From JBLHKS01 sp047620505 (GTDB lineage: Bacteria; Verrucomicrobiota; Verrucomicrobiia; Verrucomicrobiales; DEV007): a stretch of DNA of 35,253 nt. A program made the position numbers and the translations under genes. The DNA lies in contig JBLHKS010000058.1 in the NCBI GenBank assembly GCA_047620505.1, positions 1-35,253 of the forward strand. Direction: 5' to 3'. Shown here piece after piece: positions 1-7,068 of the stretch. A model generated the notes under the pieces. It saw only the letters and a list, made by a program, of their open reading frames with translations, ran no database searches and had not been told where the DNA came from. Each line of letters begins with the position of its first letter. Within the stretch, counting starts at the first letter, position 1.

Positions 1-1
1 T

Positions 2-727
2 CTTTTAACCGCCGGACTGATCTGCGGAGTCGTTTGGGAAAGTCTGAACTTCTTCGCGCCGCAGAAATGGATCTACACCGTTCGTGGACTCGAGAGTTTC
101 AAACTTTTCGAGATGCCAATGCTTGGATTTCTCGGATTTCCGGCGCTCGCGCTCGACGCGACTGCCGGCTTTGCCCTGTTTGCGTCGATTTTCCTCGGGA
201 ATCGAAGTTGGGAGAAAAGTGAAGACCTGAGTTATACTCTTAAGACGCGTCCGCCGATCTCGGGATTCTGGTTTTGGATCTCGATTCTGGTGCAACTCGC
301 GTTCTGCGCCTTTGTCGTAGAATTCGGCACGCCGACGAGCATCGGATCGATACAGCTTGAGCTAAGGCACCTCGATTTGGAGGCCGAGGAACTGCTTCAG
401 CTGGAATCTGCTGGAATTGAGCGGCCTCGGCAGCTGCTGAAGCTGGATCGCGCCGAATTGGGCTGGAATGAAGCGCGCTATCGAGAGATCCAGGACCGAA
501 TTCGGCTCTACAAGTTTAAGGGAATCGGCTTCCACCATGGAATCCTGCTTGAGCGGGCTGGAGTGCGAGTTCCGGAAGATCTTCGCGGCCGTGAGCCGCA
601 GGAATTATATAACGAGCTTGCCAAGCAGCCTCATTCGATCGCGCTGCGGCTCGACTTCGTCCGAGTCTGGATCCTGGCCGCGCGAGACGGGGGAGTCGTC
701 GTTGGAAATCGGGAACCTGCCAACTAA
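2..727 (+). CDS. Membrane protein with C-terminal DUF4332-like helix-hairpin-helix domain (5' end outside window)
   Basis: The reading frame is open to the left edge, so the true start lies outside; the first internal ATG is at 113. The visible 241 residues begin with an aromatic-rich membrane part (WESLNFF, KWIYTV, KLFEMPMLGFLGFP), followed by a further hydrophobic segment (FWFWISILVQLAFCAFVV). The last ~115 residues are soluble and contain two helix-hairpin-helix-like repeats: one around LLQLESAGIERPRQLLKLD and a second around GIGFHHGILLERAGV. This arrangement resembles DUF4332, a family of unknown function related to DNA-binding HhH folds. The stop overlaps by a few bases the stop of the convergent oxidoreductase gene. 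The function is unknown; the family call is from memory of motifs. A GGCAGCTGCTG motif at 429-439 lies in the Arg-Gln-Leu-Leu codons. Confidence 0.6.
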   Translation, partial: LLTAGLICGVVWESLNFFAPQKWIYTVRGLESFKLFEMPMLGFLGFPALALDATAGFALFASIFLGNRSWEKSEDLSYTLKTRPPISGFWFWISILVQLAFCAFVVEFGTPTSIGSIQLELRHLDLEAEELLQLESAGIERPRQLLKLDRAELGWNEARYREIQDRIRLYKFKGIGFHHGILLERAGVRVPEDLRGREPQELYNELAKQPHSIALRLDFVRVWILAARDGGVVVGNREPAN

Positions 728-2013
728 GTAGGCGGAAGAGGATAGGCGTAAGCGCCTTTTGAGTCTGGCTGGACAGGCGGCTCGTCATCCCAGGAATCGA
801 TGTTCGGAACGAGGTTTTCGTCCGAGTTCAGCGCCTCTTCCCAAGTGATGAGCTGCCCCGAGTAGCCCGCGTTTCGACCCATGATCGCCATCAGCGTCGA
901 GTTCGCGCCGCGTTCCGCTTCGTTGTGCGGAAGATCGTCGCGAATTGCTTTGAAGAGCTGATCATGCTCGATTTGGTAAGAATCTTCTTCCTCTTGAGCT
1001 CGCCAGGACGGTCGCTCTTCGCCCTTGAGCTGGATCTGAGCACGCTGTTTGAACGCCAGCTCGGCGCTTCCTTTTGTTCCTGAGATTTTCTCGCCGAAAA
1101 AAGTCCAACATCCGCGTAAATGACGATGCTGCGCGATCACAAGCGATCCGTCCGCAAACTCATATTCCATCGTAAAGTGATCCCAGATATTTCCGTTCTC
1201 CGGGCCCGTTCGATTCAGCCGACCGCCCTGACCCTGGCAGGAAATCGGATTTTCGTCGCCTTTGATCCAGCGAACGACATCGTACTCGTGCACGCTTTGC
1301 TCGACCGGGAAGTCACCGCTCAGCCAGGCAAAATAATACCAATTTCGAACCTGCCACTCCAGCTCGCTCATCCCCGTCTGCCTGACCTGGCGCTTGTTCA
1401 CCCCGCCTCTAACGTTGTAGAGCCGAATCAGCGGCAATTCACCGATCACACCGTCGTGAATCCGCTTGATGCAGTCCTGATGAATCGGGCTATGGCGGCG
1501 ATTCAGTCCAACTCCCACCTTAAGGTTTTTCGCCTTCGCCGCGCGCGCCGCTTCGAGCACCTGACGAACGCCATGAGCATCGACAGCGACCGGTTTCTCC
1601 ATAAAAACGTGCTTCCCAGCTTCGACGGCAGCCGCAAAATGCGCGGGTCGGAATCCGGGTGGCGTTGTCAAAATCACGACGTCGATTTCGTCCATTGCCA
1701 TCACCTTTTTGAAAGCGTCAAGACCGATCAATCGCCGTTCGGGATCGACTTCGACCTTCCTGCCTGCCTTCTCCAGCGTCTCACGACTTCGGTCGAGCGA
1801 GCCCTCATCGATATCGGCCATCGCCCAGAGTTTCGTGCGGTCGTCGGCGCGCAAAGCCTGATTCGCCGCCCCGGTTCCGCGCCCGCCGCAGCCGATCAGA
1901 GCGACCTTCAATTCATCGTTTCCCTGCGCGTGAACCCCGCTTGGGAAGCTCGCCGCCGCGACAGCAGCTGCTGACGAGTTTTTCAGAAATATTCGCCGAT
2001 TTGAATCCCTCAT
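724..2013 (-). CDS. TAT-exported Gfo/Idh/MocA family oxidoreductase
   Basis: A 429-residue NAD(P)-dependent oxidoreductase of the Gfo/Idh/MocA family. The N-terminus carries a twin-arginine signal (NRRIFLK, then an Ala-rich stretch ending VHAQG), so it is probably exported folded. The Rossmann motif VALIGCGGRGTG follows at about residue 37, and the family EKP motif (FMEKPVAVDAHG) sits near residue 142. The C-terminal substrate domain is Trp/His-rich (WYYFAWLSGDFPVEQSVHEYD). Exported members are very common in Verrucomicrobiota and Planctomycetes and usually act on sugars, but the substrate here is unknown. It is 39 nt downstream of a same-strand gene for a Gfo/Idh-like secreted protein, so the two probably form one transcript. 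No clear Shine-Dalgarno is seen before the ATG. Confidence 0.9.
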   Translation of the reverse strand: MRDSNRRIFLKNSSAAAVAAASFPSGVHAQGNDELKVALIGCGGRGTGAANQALRADDRTKLWAMADIDEGSLDRSRETLEKAGRKVEVDPERRLIGLDAFKKVMAMDEIDVVILTTPPGFRPAHFAAAVEAGKHVFMEKPVAVDAHGVRQVLEAARAAKAKNLKVGVGLNRRHSPIHQDCIKRIHDGVIGELPLIRLYNVRGGVNKRQVRQTGMSELEWQVRNWYYFAWLSGDFPVEQSVHEYDVVRWIKGDENPISCQGQGGRLNRTGPENGNIWDHFTMEYEFADGSLVIAQHRHLRGCWTFFGEKISGTKGSAELAFKQRAQIQLKGEERPSWRAQEEEDSYQIEHDQLFKAIRDDLPHNEAERGANSTLMAIMGRNAGYSGQLITWEEALNSDENLVPNIDSWDDEPPVQPDSKGAYAYPLPPT

Positions 2014-2052
2014 GCGCTCAGGATGATCGTCGAAAACCCGGCGTGCAACCTT

Positions 2053-3321
2053 TCACTGCCCGTTCATCGGCCGATCGGGCGGAGGCGGGGGAGGCTGTTT
2101 CCAGTTCCAATCGCTATTATATTCGATTTCGCGGAGCCACGGAGTTTCAAGCCGCTTGCCGTCGTTTTTCATCGAAATCAAACAGGCATCGAGCACCCCG
2201 CTCGTCATCAAAGTTCGTTCAACGGGGTAGGCGGGATCGCCGGTCAGCATCATTGAATTCACCTCGCCCAACAAAGCGCTGAAGTGCGCGAAAGGTCGGG
2301 CTTCCTGGGTCCAGAAAAGCGTGGAGTCGATCGAATCGTCCCCTGCGTATTTCCAAGCGGCTGACCACTCGGCCACGGCTCCGTTGAGCGTGAGAAGATT
2401 CGCTCGGAGCCCGTCTTCGTACTCGATCGAGAAGAGAACCGGTTCCTTTTTACTCTTATCCATCAGGCTGCGGACCGTCTGGTCGGTCGGAATCGGGCGG
2501 ACTTTAAATTTCGCCACTGCGGCGTCCAGCAGCTGCTGACTCCACACGCCGTTTTCACCCGCCTGCCAGACCGCATCGCCTACGAAGGTCTGGACGGATT
2601 TCAACCCAGTTTCGCCGCCTTCACGGCGTTCGGCCAGTGCCTGAACGGCTTCCAGCGCGTGAAATCCGTAGGCGTCCAGCGTGTGGTACGAAACCGCGAG
2701 GATTTCCTTTAGCTTCCCATCTCGCTTCGTGTCAGTTTCCGGATATCGCCAGAGAACCGGGATCGAAGAGCCAGCCATCAACGGAATTTTAAGCCTACGG
2801 GCTTCATCGTAGATCCATTTCGCGTCCGTCCAGTTGTCGGCCAGGTGTTTATCGATGAAAACCGGAACCACGCGCCCGCTTTCCTCGAAAACTTTGATCA
2901 CTTCCGCGAAAAATCGGCGTTTTGGATAGATTGTTTGACCTGTTTCGCTTTTATCATAACGGCCATGTTCCGCAATCAACAAAACGCCATCGACAGCCAG
3001 CTCGCCGGTTCCCAGAGTCAGCGCCGATTTGATATCTGCGTGAATCGGAATCCCGTATTCTTCTGAGATCTCTCTGCTCGTGTCATTTTCCGGAAATTGA
3101 TCAACGTAGAGCGATACAAGATCGGCTGGCTGCTTCGGACCCTTGAAATCAAGCGTATCAGTCTGAGGGAACCGACTGAGAATGAGGTCAGCGTGAGAGT
3201 TATGATAATAGGCAGTTGTCAGCCCTGCCAATTTGGGCCGTGTTTCAGTTTCCTGGCCGAACGCGATTCCGGCCCAGCAGATGCTGATGAGAAAAAGATT
3301 CGAAACGCTTCGCCAATTCAT
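2053..3321 (-). CDS. Secreted Gfo/Idh-like protein without an obvious nucleotide-binding glycine motif
   Basis: A 422-residue protein with a Sec signal peptide (LFLISICWAGIAFG, cleavage near residue 22). The N-terminal domain follows the Gfo/Idh order: a first strand (LAGLTTAYY), a second strand (LVSLYVD), a central strand (DGVLLIAEHG), and a segment VVPVFIDKHLADNW where true Gfo/Idh enzymes have their EKP loop. The usual GxGxxG is not recognisable, so dinucleotide binding is doubtful. The tail is proline-rich (six consecutive Pro near the C-terminus). I recall similar proteins in planctomycete and verrucomicrobial genomes annotated as hypothetical. It is the first gene of a pair with the TAT oxidoreductase at 724-2013, which suggests a partner or chaperone-like role. 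That role is inference; no function is claimed. Confidence 0.7.
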   Translation of the reverse strand: MNWRSVSNLFLISICWAGIAFGQETETRPKLAGLTTAYYHNSHADLILSRFPQTDTLDFKGPKQPADLVSLYVDQFPENDTSREISEEYGIPIHADIKSALTLGTGELAVDGVLLIAEHGRYDKSETGQTIYPKRRFFAEVIKVFEESGRVVPVFIDKHLADNWTDAKWIYDEARRLKIPLMAGSSIPVLWRYPETDTKRDGKLKEILAVSYHTLDAYGFHALEAVQALAERREGGETGLKSVQTFVGDAVWQAGENGVWSQQLLDAAVAKFKVRPIPTDQTVRSLMDKSKKEPVLFSIEYEDGLRANLLTLNGAVAEWSAAWKYAGDDSIDSTLFWTQEARPFAHFSALLGEVNSMMLTGDPAYPVERTLMTSGVLDACLISMKNDGKRLETPWLREIEYNSDWNWKQPPPPPPDRPMNGQ

Positions 3322-3367
3322 ATCGGCGACACTCTGAAGGCCGCAATTTGATTGGCAAGAAGCAAAA

Positions 3368-3401
3368 AAAAGCCGCGAGACTTTTAAATCTCGCGGCTTT
3401 T
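3368..3401 (-). terminator. Intrinsic terminator of the TraB-family gene
   Basis: Perfect 13-bp inverted repeat AAAAGCCGCGAGA / TCTCGCGGCTTTT with an 8-nt loop at 3381-3388. Read on the minus strand the stem is followed by a run of eight T (3364-3371 on the plus strand), which is the textbook rho-independent shape. It lies 20 nt past the stop of the minus-strand gene at 3421-4383 and upstream of the next minus-strand gene starting at 3321, so it separates the two transcripts. Confidence 0.9.
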
Positions 3402-3420
3402 GGGGGGAGGGGATGATTTT

Positions 3421-4383
3421 CTACTCTTCCATCAAACCGCGGAGCAGCTGAAAGATTCCTTCAACAACGTAGTCGTCTTTGAGAAGATTTTCGACGACTT
3501 CCATACCGCTGAGAGGGTCATTGCTGTTCGAAATATCCCAAGCAGTCATCCACTTGGTATCTCCGCGAGTGTAGCCCTCAGCAGCGAGGCGCTGAGCGAA
3601 ATCCGGGTTGTGGCCCGCGCCATAAAACACGCCGATTTTCTGATGGCCGGCCTCAATTTGCTCAGCAAGCGCCTTCATCACGATTTTGTTGCGCTCTCCG
3701 ATGATGACCGAGCCACGAGGACCTTCAAGCGCTTGAACCAGCGACTCTGCTTCAGCGAGAAGCGGCCCGACCGAGCGTTTGAATTTCTCAGGATTGAATT
3801 CCATGATCGATTCGCCCAGTTGGGTCATGAGCTGTTCGGGATTGATGTCTTCAAGCGAAGTTTCCATCTCGCGCTGAGCCGCCATTGCTTTGGCGAACAA
3901 GGTCAGCAAGCTTTCGTTCCGCGCTTCGTTCAATTCTTCCCACTGCTTCCAGGTTGCATCGGCATGAACGAAGTGGTCGGGCGAATAATCGATCACATCA
4001 AGCTGGTAACGCAGGCCGAGGAGCGATTGAACGAGTCGTTGGATCATTTGAACGACTTGGAGCTCGCTGGATTCCGAAGAATCGCGTTCTTCGACCGGAC
4101 CTCCGACCATTTCGTAAAGCACGACGTCGTATTGGCCGAGCACACTATTCATTTTATTGTAATAGCCTTCGTCTCCGATGTGAATCACGCCAACCAGATC
4201 GACTTGCTGGCCGTTTTCGTTCGTGAACGTGGAAATTCCGGTGAGGAGCTCACCGCTTCCGTCGGGTCGCTCGAGGTATTTGATCGAATCGAGGGTTTCC
4301 TCTTTCTGAGCGGACGCCGAACCGGCGAGAAGGGCGATTGCGCTGAAAAATGCGCCGAATTTATACAAACTAGACTGCTTCAT
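3421..4383 (-). CDS. Secreted TraB/GumN-family protein
   Basis: A 320-residue protein with a Sec signal peptide (FGAFFSAIALLAGSASA, cleavage before QKE). The mature part has the hallmarks of the TraB/TIKI/GumN superfamily: VDLVGVIHIGDEGYYNKM near the N-terminus, the strand YDVVLYEMV, and the C-terminal block IIGERNKIVMKAL followed by IGVFYGAGHNPDFAQRL. In this superfamily conserved His, Glu and Arg residues of these blocks form a metal-dependent, protease-like site (TIKI) or a pheromone-inhibitor fold (TraB). The bacterial role is not known. It is transcribed alone, ended by the terminator at 3368-3401, with 254 nt between its start and the tRNA gene in which I see no gene. Confidence 0.8.
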   Translation of the reverse strand: MKQSSLYKFGAFFSAIALLAGSASAQKEETLDSIKYLERPDGSGELLTGISTFTNENGQQVDLVGVIHIGDEGYYNKMNSVLGQYDVVLYEMVGGPVEERDSSESSELQVVQMIQRLVQSLLGLRYQLDVIDYSPDHFVHADATWKQWEELNEARNESLLTLFAKAMAAQREMETSLEDINPEQLMTQLGESIMEFNPEKFKRSVGPLLAEAESLVQALEGPRGSVIIGERNKIVMKALAEQIEAGHQKIGVFYGAGHNPDFAQRLAAEGYTRGDTKWMTAWDISNSNDPLSGMEVVENLLKDDYVVEGIFQLLRGLMEE

Positions 4384-4637
4384 ATGGTCGTTTTCTGATG
4401 TTGTTTTGGAGGATATGGTGAATCGGGGGGTGAGACGAAGCCGATCAATTGGGAATTCACCCGGCTCGATTTGGCTTCATTTTCCGACTTGGGGATACTT
4501 CCAGCTTCAATGGTATCCAGCGATTACAAATCGTCCGCGGAATTGTAATGCCGCGTGAAATCCGCCCGACCGCGAATGCGGTGCCGCAGCTGTTGCGGTG
4601 ATGCCCGCCTCGATCGATGACTTCCTGAGAGAAAAAG

Positions 4638-4710
4638 TGGACAGACTGGGACTCGAACCCAGGACCAATTGGTTAAAAGCCAACTGCTCTACCAACTGAG
4701 CTACCTGTCC
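4638..4710 (-). tRNA. tRNA-Lys (anticodon UUU)
   Basis: The minus strand folds as a complete cloverleaf: acceptor GGACAGG pairing with TCTGTCC (one G-U), D stem GCTC/GAGC, anticodon stem GTTGG/CCAAT with loop CTTTTAA (anticodon TTT), and T arm CTGGG-TTCGAGT-CCCAG. The discriminator base is A at 4638. The next bases read CTT, so the 3' CCA is not encoded and must be added by nucleotidyltransferase. A short T run follows at 4632-4636 and may help termination. Confidence 0.97.
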
Positions 4711-4756
4711 AGGAAGATCAAAGCCGGGCTGAAACAGACCGGCGAGAGCGGACGCG

Positions 4757-4785
4757 CATTTAACTTTAAAGCGTCGAAATTGCAA
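4757..4785 (-). promoter_or_regulatory. Candidate sigma-70 promoter for tRNA-Lys
   Basis: On the minus strand TTGCAA (4780-4785) is followed after 17 nt by TAAATG (4757-4762), which would start transcription about 40 nt before the tRNA. The -35 element is good and the -10 element is only partial, so this is tentative. Confidence 0.3.
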
Positions 4786-4822
4786 GCACGAATTTCAACG
4801 TTTTCGCCAGCAGTTGCTCAAG

Positions 4823-5263
4823 TCACTCCGCGTTCCCCAGACGAGCCAATTCTGCCTCGATTTTTTCCACAAGTTGATCCAATTCGCCCAGATCCATCGG
4901 CTTTTCCAAGACTTGGTGATCGCCAAAATCGACCGGACTGTTCGGAAAGACTCGATTGTTGAGGAAAGCCGACATCACAATCATCGGAATTCGAGACAAC
5001 TCAGGGTCATTCTCGAACGCAGCCATCACTTCGGCCCCGTCCCTGGAAGGCATGATGATGTCGACCAAAACGACGTCCGGCCGCAGCTCGCGAGCCTGTT
5101 CTTCCGCCAGCGAGGCATCATGCAAGCACGAAACTTCATAACGACCGGTCGCTTCCAGGGCATCTTTGACAAGGCTAGTAAAACTAGCTTCGTCATCGAT
5201 GAGAAGAACATGTCGTTTTGAGGAAGGGTCACTGTTTTGAGGGGTGTGCGCGATTTGAGCCAT
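4823..5263 (-). CDS. CheY-like response regulator (receiver domain only)
   Basis: A 146-residue receiver protein. The frame is open upstream to an ATG at 5425, but I choose the ATG at 5261-5263. It is preceded by AGGA at good spacing, leaves room for the divergent sulfatase start at 5383, and removes a tail with no family likeness. The acidic pair is Asp23-Asp24 (LLIDDEASF), the phosphoacceptor is Asp68 (LVDIIMPSRDG), the switch residue is Ser98 (IVMSA) and the conserved Lys is Lys121 (LEKPMD). There is no DNA-binding output domain, so it probably signals by protein contact in a two-component relay. No histidine kinase is encoded in the window, so the partner is elsewhere. It reads toward the tRNA gene on the same strand. 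Confidence 0.88.
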   Translation of the reverse strand: MAQIAHTPQNSDPSSKRHVLLIDDEASFTSLVKDALEATGRYEVSCLHDASLAEEQARELRPDVVLVDIIMPSRDGAEVMAAFENDPELSRIPMIVMSAFLNNRVFPNSPVDFGDHQVLEKPMDLGELDQLVEKIEAELARLGNAE

Positions 5264-5382
5264 CCAATCCTGTTTGTAGGAAAATCGATGGTACTGGAAG
5301 CGCGCAATTTTGGCTACCGGAAAATCTTGGCCTTCGAATCGCGTTGCATCGCCGTTGAGATCTGAGACAATCGCCTCTCTAA

Positions 5383-7059
5383 ATGCGAGTCCCGATTTCA
5401 GCGTTTTTTCTCGGACTTTCCGCATTTTCGGCAGGGGCTGAGCCGCCTCGGACAGCGACTGACCAGCCGAATCTGATTTTCATCGTCGCGGATGATCTCG
5501 GGTGGGGCGATCTCGGGATCAACGGCTCCCCGATCTGCGAAACGCCAAGGATTGATGAATTCGCGGCGTCGGGAGCGCGTTTTGAGCGCCTTTTCGTGAG
5601 TGCCGAGTCAGCTCCGACCAGCGCCGCGATCCTGACCGGACTTCATCCGCTCCTGGCCGGTGTTTGCTCTGATTCTGCGGGCGGTCAGGATCTGCACGGG
5701 GAAATGCTCACGCTCGCCGAAAAACTCGAGCCGCTCGGTTATCAAAGCGGCTATTTCGGGGCATGGCGGCACGGAGCGAATCGTCCTCAGCGGCCTGACG
5801 ACCAGGGTTTTGAAACGTTCGTCGGGATTTGCCGGGATCAATGGGTTGAATCTGGCCCAGCGATCATCGAATTTGGCGCTGAGCGGCGAAATCTGGAAAG
5901 CGCGCGACCTGAGCAGCTGCTGGCGGATTCGGTTCGGGATTTCATCGAGAAAAACGTCGATCAGCCGTTTTTGTGCATTTTGAATCACCCCTCTCCGTTT
6001 TTCGCAACCTCATCGGAGGCAGATCTTGAGGAAAAATATAGGAAAGCAGGCTGCAGCTCGGAACTCGCAAGAATCTACGCCGCTGTTGGAGGTCTGGACC
6101 GGGAAGTCGGAGCGATCGTCGATCATCTGGCCGATCTCGGGATCGATGAGAACACGGTCGTTTTTTTCCTTTCGGACAACGGTCCGAGCAAGCTCGATGG
6201 ACGCTTCAACGGCGGGATGCACGGAGCAAATGGCAGCGTTCACGAAGGCGGCATGCGCGCTCCGTGTTTTGTGCGTTGGAAAGGGGCGATCGAGCCCGGC
6301 ACGGTGATCAAAGAGATCTGCCACGTGATGGATCTTCACATCACCGCGGTTGAAATCGCAGGCGGCGATCTGCACCAGACGCTCGAGCCCACCAGAGTCC
6401 GCTGGCTTCAGGGAATGAGCATAACGCCGTTGCTGCTCTACGGAAATGTCAATCGATGGCCTAACCGAAATCTGAACGCAGTCGCGGTGACCGGCAGAAA
6501 TTTTGACGAAATGCGCACGACGGTTCGCGTTTCTCGCTGGCGAGCGGTGAAAGATCCGGACTGGCGTCGGAAGCCAGTTGGCGAGGATGACGAGACTTGG
6601 GAGCTCTACGATTTGCTCGCCGACCCGCACCAAACCTATGATCTCGCCGATTTTTATCCAGCTGTCCTCGGTCGCCTGAAATCCGACTTCATCCAGTGGT
6701 ATCGCCGAGTCACCACGCACGGATTTGATCCGCTCCCGACCGAAATCGGCCGCGAAGATTGGGAAACGGTCCGGCTACTCGCCGAAGTGGCTCCGAAGTC
6801 AGAATCCGGCGCGCTCGCGTGGCCAATCGAAGTTTTGAGCAGGGGAAAGCGGACGGTTTCGATCGTTTATCGCTCAGCAGCTGCTGGGGCGAGCCAGGTC
6901 AGCCTCCGCGCCGGCGATTCCTTACTGGTCGAAGCCGTTTCCGTCGCTTCCGAGTGGGCGACGACTGAGATTGGAGAGTTAGAATTCGAGAACGCAGCTG
7001 CCGAGTTCGAAATCGAATTCGACGAGGGCATCGAGATTCGGGAAATCGTTATCGAGTGA
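5383..7059 (+). CDS. Sulfatase-fold secreted protein with a degenerate active site
   Basis: A 558-residue protein with signal peptide (AFFLGLSAFSAGA) and the alkaline-phosphatase/sulfatase fold: metal motif ADDLGWGDLG (Asp37-Asp38), TPRIDEFAASGARF, and metal motif LSDNG (Asp265-Asn266). The signature C/S-x-P-x-R that supplies the formylglycine reads Ser76-Ala-Pro-Thr-Ser80, so the Cys is Ser and the Arg is Ser. The usual GKWHLG block reads GAWRHG (126-131), replacing the catalytic Lys and His. True sulfatase activity therefore looks unlikely, and it may be a binding pseudoenzyme. About 90 residues past the sulfatase core form a beta-rich tail (SIVYRSAAAGASQVSLRAG) that could be an added binding domain. 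It converges with the DUF1549 gene with only 9 nt between stops, and is divergent from the response regulator. Confidence 0.85.
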   Translation: MRVPISAFFLGLSAFSAGAEPPRTATDQPNLIFIVADDLGWGDLGINGSPICETPRIDEFAASGARFERLFVSAESAPTSAAILTGLHPLLAGVCSDSAGGQDLHGEMLTLAEKLEPLGYQSGYFGAWRHGANRPQRPDDQGFETFVGICRDQWVESGPAIIEFGAERRNLESARPEQLLADSVRDFIEKNVDQPFLCILNHPSPFFATSSEADLEEKYRKAGCSSELARIYAAVGGLDREVGAIVDHLADLGIDENTVVFFLSDNGPSKLDGRFNGGMHGANGSVHEGGMRAPCFVRWKGAIEPGTVIKEICHVMDLHITAVEIAGGDLHQTLEPTRVRWLQGMSITPLLLYGNVNRWPNRNLNAVAVTGRNFDEMRTTVRVSRWRAVKDPDWRRKPVGEDDETWELYDLLADPHQTYDLADFYPAVLGRLKSDFIQWYRRVTTHGFDPLPTEIGREDWETVRLLAEVAPKSESGALAWPIEVLSRGKRTVSIVYRSAAAGASQVSLRAGDSLLVEAVSVASEWATTEIGELEFENAAAEFEIEFDEGIEIREIVIE

Positions 7060-7068
7060 TCGGCGCGT

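Noticed and set aside
3400..4398. 332-codon open frame on the plus strand opposite the TraB-family gene
   Set aside because: It mirrors the minus-strand gene, which has a signal peptide, family motifs and its own terminator; the plus-strand translation has no recognisable domain.
5264..5425. Longer response regulator starting at 5425
   Set aside because: The extra 54 residues overlap the sulfatase start and are not receiver-like; the ATG at 5263 has a ribosome binding site.
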